From Rhizorhabdus phycosphaerae (GTDB lineage: Bacteria > Pseudomonadota > Alphaproteobacteria > Sphingomonadales > Sphingomonadaceae), in NCBI RefSeq assembly GCF_011044255.1, contig NZ_CP049107.1, positions 3,221,001 through 3,285,000 on the forward strand: 64,000 nucleotides of DNA. The letters are read 5' to 3'. The position numbers and the translations under genes were made by a program. How positions within the stretch are numbered: the first letter of the stretch is position 1; every line of letters starts with the position of its first letter. The notes beneath the pieces were generated by a model. That model worked only from the letters and a program-made list of their open reading frames with translations. It ran no database searches and was not told the DNA's origin. This document shows, piece after piece, positions 61,843 to 64,000 of the stretch.

Positions 61843-62229
61843 TCAGGCGGCGGGGCGCCGTGCGGTGATTTCGATCTCGACCTTGGCGCCAGGTGCCGGG
61901 ATGCCGTTGATCAGGGTGGTGTTCGCCGGGGGGCATGCGCCAAAGGTCTCCCGCAACACCGCCGCGACCGCCATCAGGTCGGCGGGATCGGTCAGGAAGA
62001 CGCGGTTGCGCACCACATGGCGGAAGTCCGCGCCCTCGGCCGCGAGGACGCCGGCCAGCAGGCGGACGATGTTGCGGGCCTGCTCGGCTGCATCCTCTGG
62101 CATGGTGCCGGTCTCGGGATCGGGCCCGACCGTGCCAGACACATGAATATAAAGATCGTCGACCACCGCGCGCGAATAGGCGGCGAGTTCCTCGAACCGC
62201 GACCCCGAGGAAATTCGCTTCAGATCCAT
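61843..62229 (-). CDS. Rid (YjgF) family protein, catalytic Arg not seen
   Basis: 128 residues. Rid fold: FEELAAYSRAVVDDLYIHVSGTVGPDPETGTMPEDAAEQARNIVRLLAGVLAAEGADFRHVVRNRVFLTDPADLMAVAAVLRETFGACPPANTTLINGIPAPGAKVEIEITARR. In archetypal RidA the segment before the VEIE strand carries an essential Arg; here it reads ANTTLINGIP. The protein is therefore likely a Rid subfamily member without standard enamine-deaminase activity. It sits between symporter and aminotransferase in one operon, three bases from the symporter. Confidence 0.88.
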   Translation of the reverse strand: MDLKRISSGSRFEELAAYSRAVVDDLYIHVSGTVGPDPETGTMPEDAAEQARNIVRLLAGVLAAEGADFRHVVRNRVFLTDPADLMAVAAVLRETFGACPPANTTLINGIPAPGAKVEIEITARRPAA

Positions 62230-62232
62230 GTG

Positions 62233-63150
62233 TCAGCTCCGGTTGATGGCATCGGGAAGAACTGCATCGTCGGCCGCGCCAAGCCGTGCCGAACGCGCGC
62301 GCAGCCATGTGACGAAAGGAATGCCCACCGCCATGCCGATGAAGGTGTTGATGATCATCGGCAGCGACATGTCGTTGCGGTCGAGCAGCGTGACCGCCAC
62401 GAAGATCGCGGTCGCCTCCTGACGGACGATATGTTCCATCCCGATCGCGATGCGCTCGCGGCGGCCGATGCGGGCCAGATGGCAGGCGAGGAAGGCGATC
62501 CCCAGATTGCAGATGTTCATCGCCAGGACGATCGCGAGGACGATGCCGAAGGATTGCTTCAGCGTCTCCCACTGCTGCACGACGATCATGCCGAACACGA
62601 CGACGAGCACGCTGGTCGACAGCGTCTTGACGAGGGGCTCGATCCGCAGGGCGAAGGCCGGCAGGAGCTTTCGGCACAGCATCCCCGTCGCAACAGGGAA
62701 AACGGTTATCGTCAGGATCTTACTGATCGACTCCCCGACGGGAATCGTGATCGACTGGCCCTCGCCGAAAACGAAGTCGAGGCCGAAATAGGTGATGAAC
62801 GGCAGGGTGAAGATATAGACCACGCTGACGAACAGGCTCATCGAAACCGAGAGCGCCACATTGCCCCGGGCGAGATCGGTCAGCAGGTTCGACAATATGC
62901 CGCCAGGGCAGGTGGCGAGCAGGATGAAGCCCATCATCAGCGCAGGTGTCGGGGCGAAGCCGATGGCGAGCGCCGTGCCGAACAGCGGCACGAGCAGCAA
63001 CATGCTTCCCACACCCACCAGGAAGGCGCGACTATTCTCGACGATCCGGGCGAAATCGCGCGGCATCAGCCCGACACCCATGGAGAACATCACCAGCCAG
63101 AGGGCCGCGGGCAGGAGATACTGCTCGGCGATCGTCATGATGTCCGTCAT
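62233..63150 (-). CDS. Bile acid:sodium symporter family transporter
   Basis: 305 residues with nine to ten hydrophobic helices. Family features: LVMFSMGVGLMPRDFARIVENSRAFLVGVGSMLLLVPLFGTALAIGFAPTPALMMGFILLATCPGGILSNLLTDLARGNVALSVSMSLFVSVVYIFTLPF and a C-terminal GMEHIVRQEATAIFVAVTLLDRNDMSLPMIINTFIGMAVGIPF. The crossover helices with GGILSN and the MEH..QEATA region are the ligand/Na+ site. The substrate is probably an organic acid. It starts the operon with the Rid and aminotransferase genes. Confidence 0.92.
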   Translation of the reverse strand: MTDIMTIAEQYLLPAALWLVMFSMGVGLMPRDFARIVENSRAFLVGVGSMLLLVPLFGTALAIGFAPTPALMMGFILLATCPGGILSNLLTDLARGNVALSVSMSLFVSVVYIFTLPFITYFGLDFVFGEGQSITIPVGESISKILTITVFPVATGMLCRKLLPAFALRIEPLVKTLSTSVLVVVFGMIVVQQWETLKQSFGIVLAIVLAMNICNLGIAFLACHLARIGRRERIAIGMEHIVRQEATAIFVAVTLLDRNDMSLPMIINTFIGMAVGIPFVTWLRARSARLGAADDAVLPDAINRS

Positions 63151-63300
63151 CGCTAGTCCCCCTGTCGTCGTCCCTGCGGCATGCGTTTCGGAGATGGTCC
63201 TGCGCGGCCGCCCCGGCTGATCGTCGCCGATCGGCCGCTTGGCAAGGCAGAAATCCTCCGAAATCGGCGGCGGGGCCGCGCCGGCTGGGATGAGTTGTGG

Positions 63301-63321
63301 CCATATTCACATGAAATATGG
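63301..63321. promoter_or_regulatory. Operator-like palindrome upstream of the symporter operon
   Basis: CCATATT (63301-63307) and AATATGG (63315-63321) are perfect arms around a seven-base spacer. The element is 151 bases before the symporter start and 64 bases from the stop of the right-hand glycosyltransferase. Size and symmetry suit a MarR- or TetR-type repressor. Confidence 0.45.
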
Positions 63322-63385
63322 TTTTATCAACCGGGAACTGTTGCGGTCCGGCGCTCTTCCCCCGGCGGAAAGATCCGCCCGGTCG

Positions 63386-64000
63386 TCAGGCGGCCTCGTC
63401 GAGCGGAGCGGCGATATGCATCCTGGCCGCAGGCGCTGCGCCACGCTGAAACGGAATCTGGATGACGCCGCTGCGATCGAGCTTGCCCCAGGCCACCCGG
63501 GGGCCGCGCAGCGCCGACAGGACGGCCTTGAGCACCACCGCGTAGAGAAGCTGCCGATAGCCGAAGCGCTGGGCGAGCAGGCGCAGCAGCGGCAGTCGTC
63601 CTTCCCGCCCGTCGAGCCGGTACGCGAACCAGGCGCTGGCTGCGTCGATCGCGGCGAAGGCGAGCCAGAAGCCCAGCATCGTACGAAGGTCGGTTTGCAT
63701 CATGGCGAAGCCGCGATTGGACGTGCGCAGCGCCGTGTCGGCGATGCTGACGAGCAGGGCGAGGTCGATCAGCGGAGAAACCAGACCCAGGCCGATCTGG
63801 AACAGCCAGGCTTGCGGCAGACCGACCAGGGCGAGGCCGCGCGGACGCCCGCTCAGGAATATGCCGCGATGCTTCCACAGGCATTGCAGCGTGCCGAAAG
63901 CCCAGCGATAGCGCTGGCGGAACAGCGCGCGAAAGCTGTCGGGCGCCTCGGTCCAGGCGATGGCGTCGACATCGCAGGCCACGGTCCAGCCGGCGCGCTG
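63386..64000 (-). CDS. Processive glycosyltransferase family 2, 5' end outside window
   Basis: 205 codons are visible and the N-terminal catalytic part lies beyond the right edge. The visible part begins in QRAGWTVACDVDAIAWTEAPDSFRALFRQRYRW, which contains the acceptor-side motif and the QxxRW signature (QRYRW), then FGTLQCLWKHRG. Four to five hydrophobic helices follow (PQAWLFQIGLGLVSPLIDLALLVS, LGFWLAFAAIDAASAWFA, LLYAVVLKAVLSALR) and a tail ending MHIAAPLDEAA. It resembles the GT2 half of cellulose-synthase-like or deacetylase-fused proteins. Its neighbours outside the window would decide the role. Confidence 0.85.
   Translation of the reverse strand, partial: QRAGWTVACDVDAIAWTEAPDSFRALFRQRYRWAFGTLQCLWKHRGIFLSGRPRGLALVGLPQAWLFQIGLGLVSPLIDLALLVSIADTALRTSNRGFAMMQTDLRTMLGFWLAFAAIDAASAWFAYRLDGREGRLPLLRLLAQRFGYRQLLYAVVLKAVLSALRGPRVAWGKLDRSGVIQIPFQRGAAPAARMHIAAPLDEAA

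Noticed and set aside
1-64000. CRISPR arrays, insertion sequences, prophage, rRNA or tRNA genes
   Set aside because: No regularly spaced repeats, transposase or phage motifs, or recognisable tRNA/rRNA sequence were found on either strand, though tRNA detection by eye is imperfect.

Overview
The window is high-GC, gene-dense DNA from an alphaproteobacterium, most likely a member of the Sphingomonadaceae (Sphingomonas/Rhizorhabdus-like). The evidence is the exosortase V/PEPxxWA-CTERM sorting set, the ppiD-trpE pair divergent from tpiA-secG-pyrG, TldE next to a CysQ-type phosphatase, Omp25-like porins and Tad-type pilins. No insertion sequence, integrase, CRISPR array, rRNA or tRNA was recognised, so this looks like ordinary chromosome with one accessory catabolic stretch.

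Layout. (1) 1-8.8 kb: the edge of an exopolysaccharide/protein-sorting locus. It holds two family-2 glycosyltransferases (one running off the left edge), a TPR lipoprotein, a polyprenyl-phosphate sugar phosphotransferase, an EpsD-type prolyl isomerase, a small XrtV accessory protein, EpsI, the exosortase XrtV and a candidate PEP-CTERM substrate. (2) 8.8-21.2 kb: a CAP-domain protein behind a structured leader resembling a cobalamin riboswitch, then gshA, rsmE, ubiA, pmbA, a CysQ-like phosphatase, a CoA-binding protein, mrp, hflK-hflC-degP and an outer-membrane protein. (3) 21.4-38.3 kb: housekeeping genes trpE, ppiD, tpiA, secG, pyrG, proS, lolC/E-lolD, three Tad-type pseudopilin-like genes and dnaE. 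(4) 38.5-45.8 kb: an accessory catabolic cluster with a Rieske oxygenase, SDR, nitronate-monooxygenase-like flavoprotein, TetR and LuxR regulators, VOC protein, SMP-30-like lactonase and enoyl-CoA hydratase. Its substrate is unknown. (5) 45.8-59.96 kb: a DUF4136 lipoprotein, proA, a DUF3667 protein, DUF1328, bolA, a J-domain protein, cobS-phosphatase-cobT, a Tyr-rich glycine-zipper protein, a phytase/esterase-like protein, rpmB, tadA, a CorC/HlyC transporter, HU and a [2Fe-2S] protein. (6) 59.94-64 kb: a MarR regulator, an operon of bile-acid-type symporter, Rid protein and aminotransferase, and a second family-2 glycosyltransferase running off the right edge.

How the genes work together. Region 1 builds lipid-linked exopolysaccharide and anchors or matures a C-terminally tagged protein through XrtV. 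HflKC and DegP form an envelope quality-control unit, and degP carries an EcfG-like general-stress promoter. LolC/E and LolD form the lipoprotein-release ABC transporter. CobS and CobT are the AAA+ and VWA halves of a cobaltochelatase-type machine; a tyrosine-phosphatase-like gene is translationally wedged between them and CobN is absent.

The most noteworthy points are the cobalamin-riboswitch-like leader without a cobalamin gene behind it, the CobS-phosphatase-CobT cassette, the compact XrtV system with an adjacent candidate substrate, a LuxR solo lacking the AHL-contacting Asp, a coupled 20-codon ORF in front of the VOC gene, and several strong palindromes and stress-promoter matches. Start sites were chosen by Shine-Dalgarno and family alignment where the longest reading frame looked over-extended. 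No similarity search or folding was run, so all family names come from reading the sequence.
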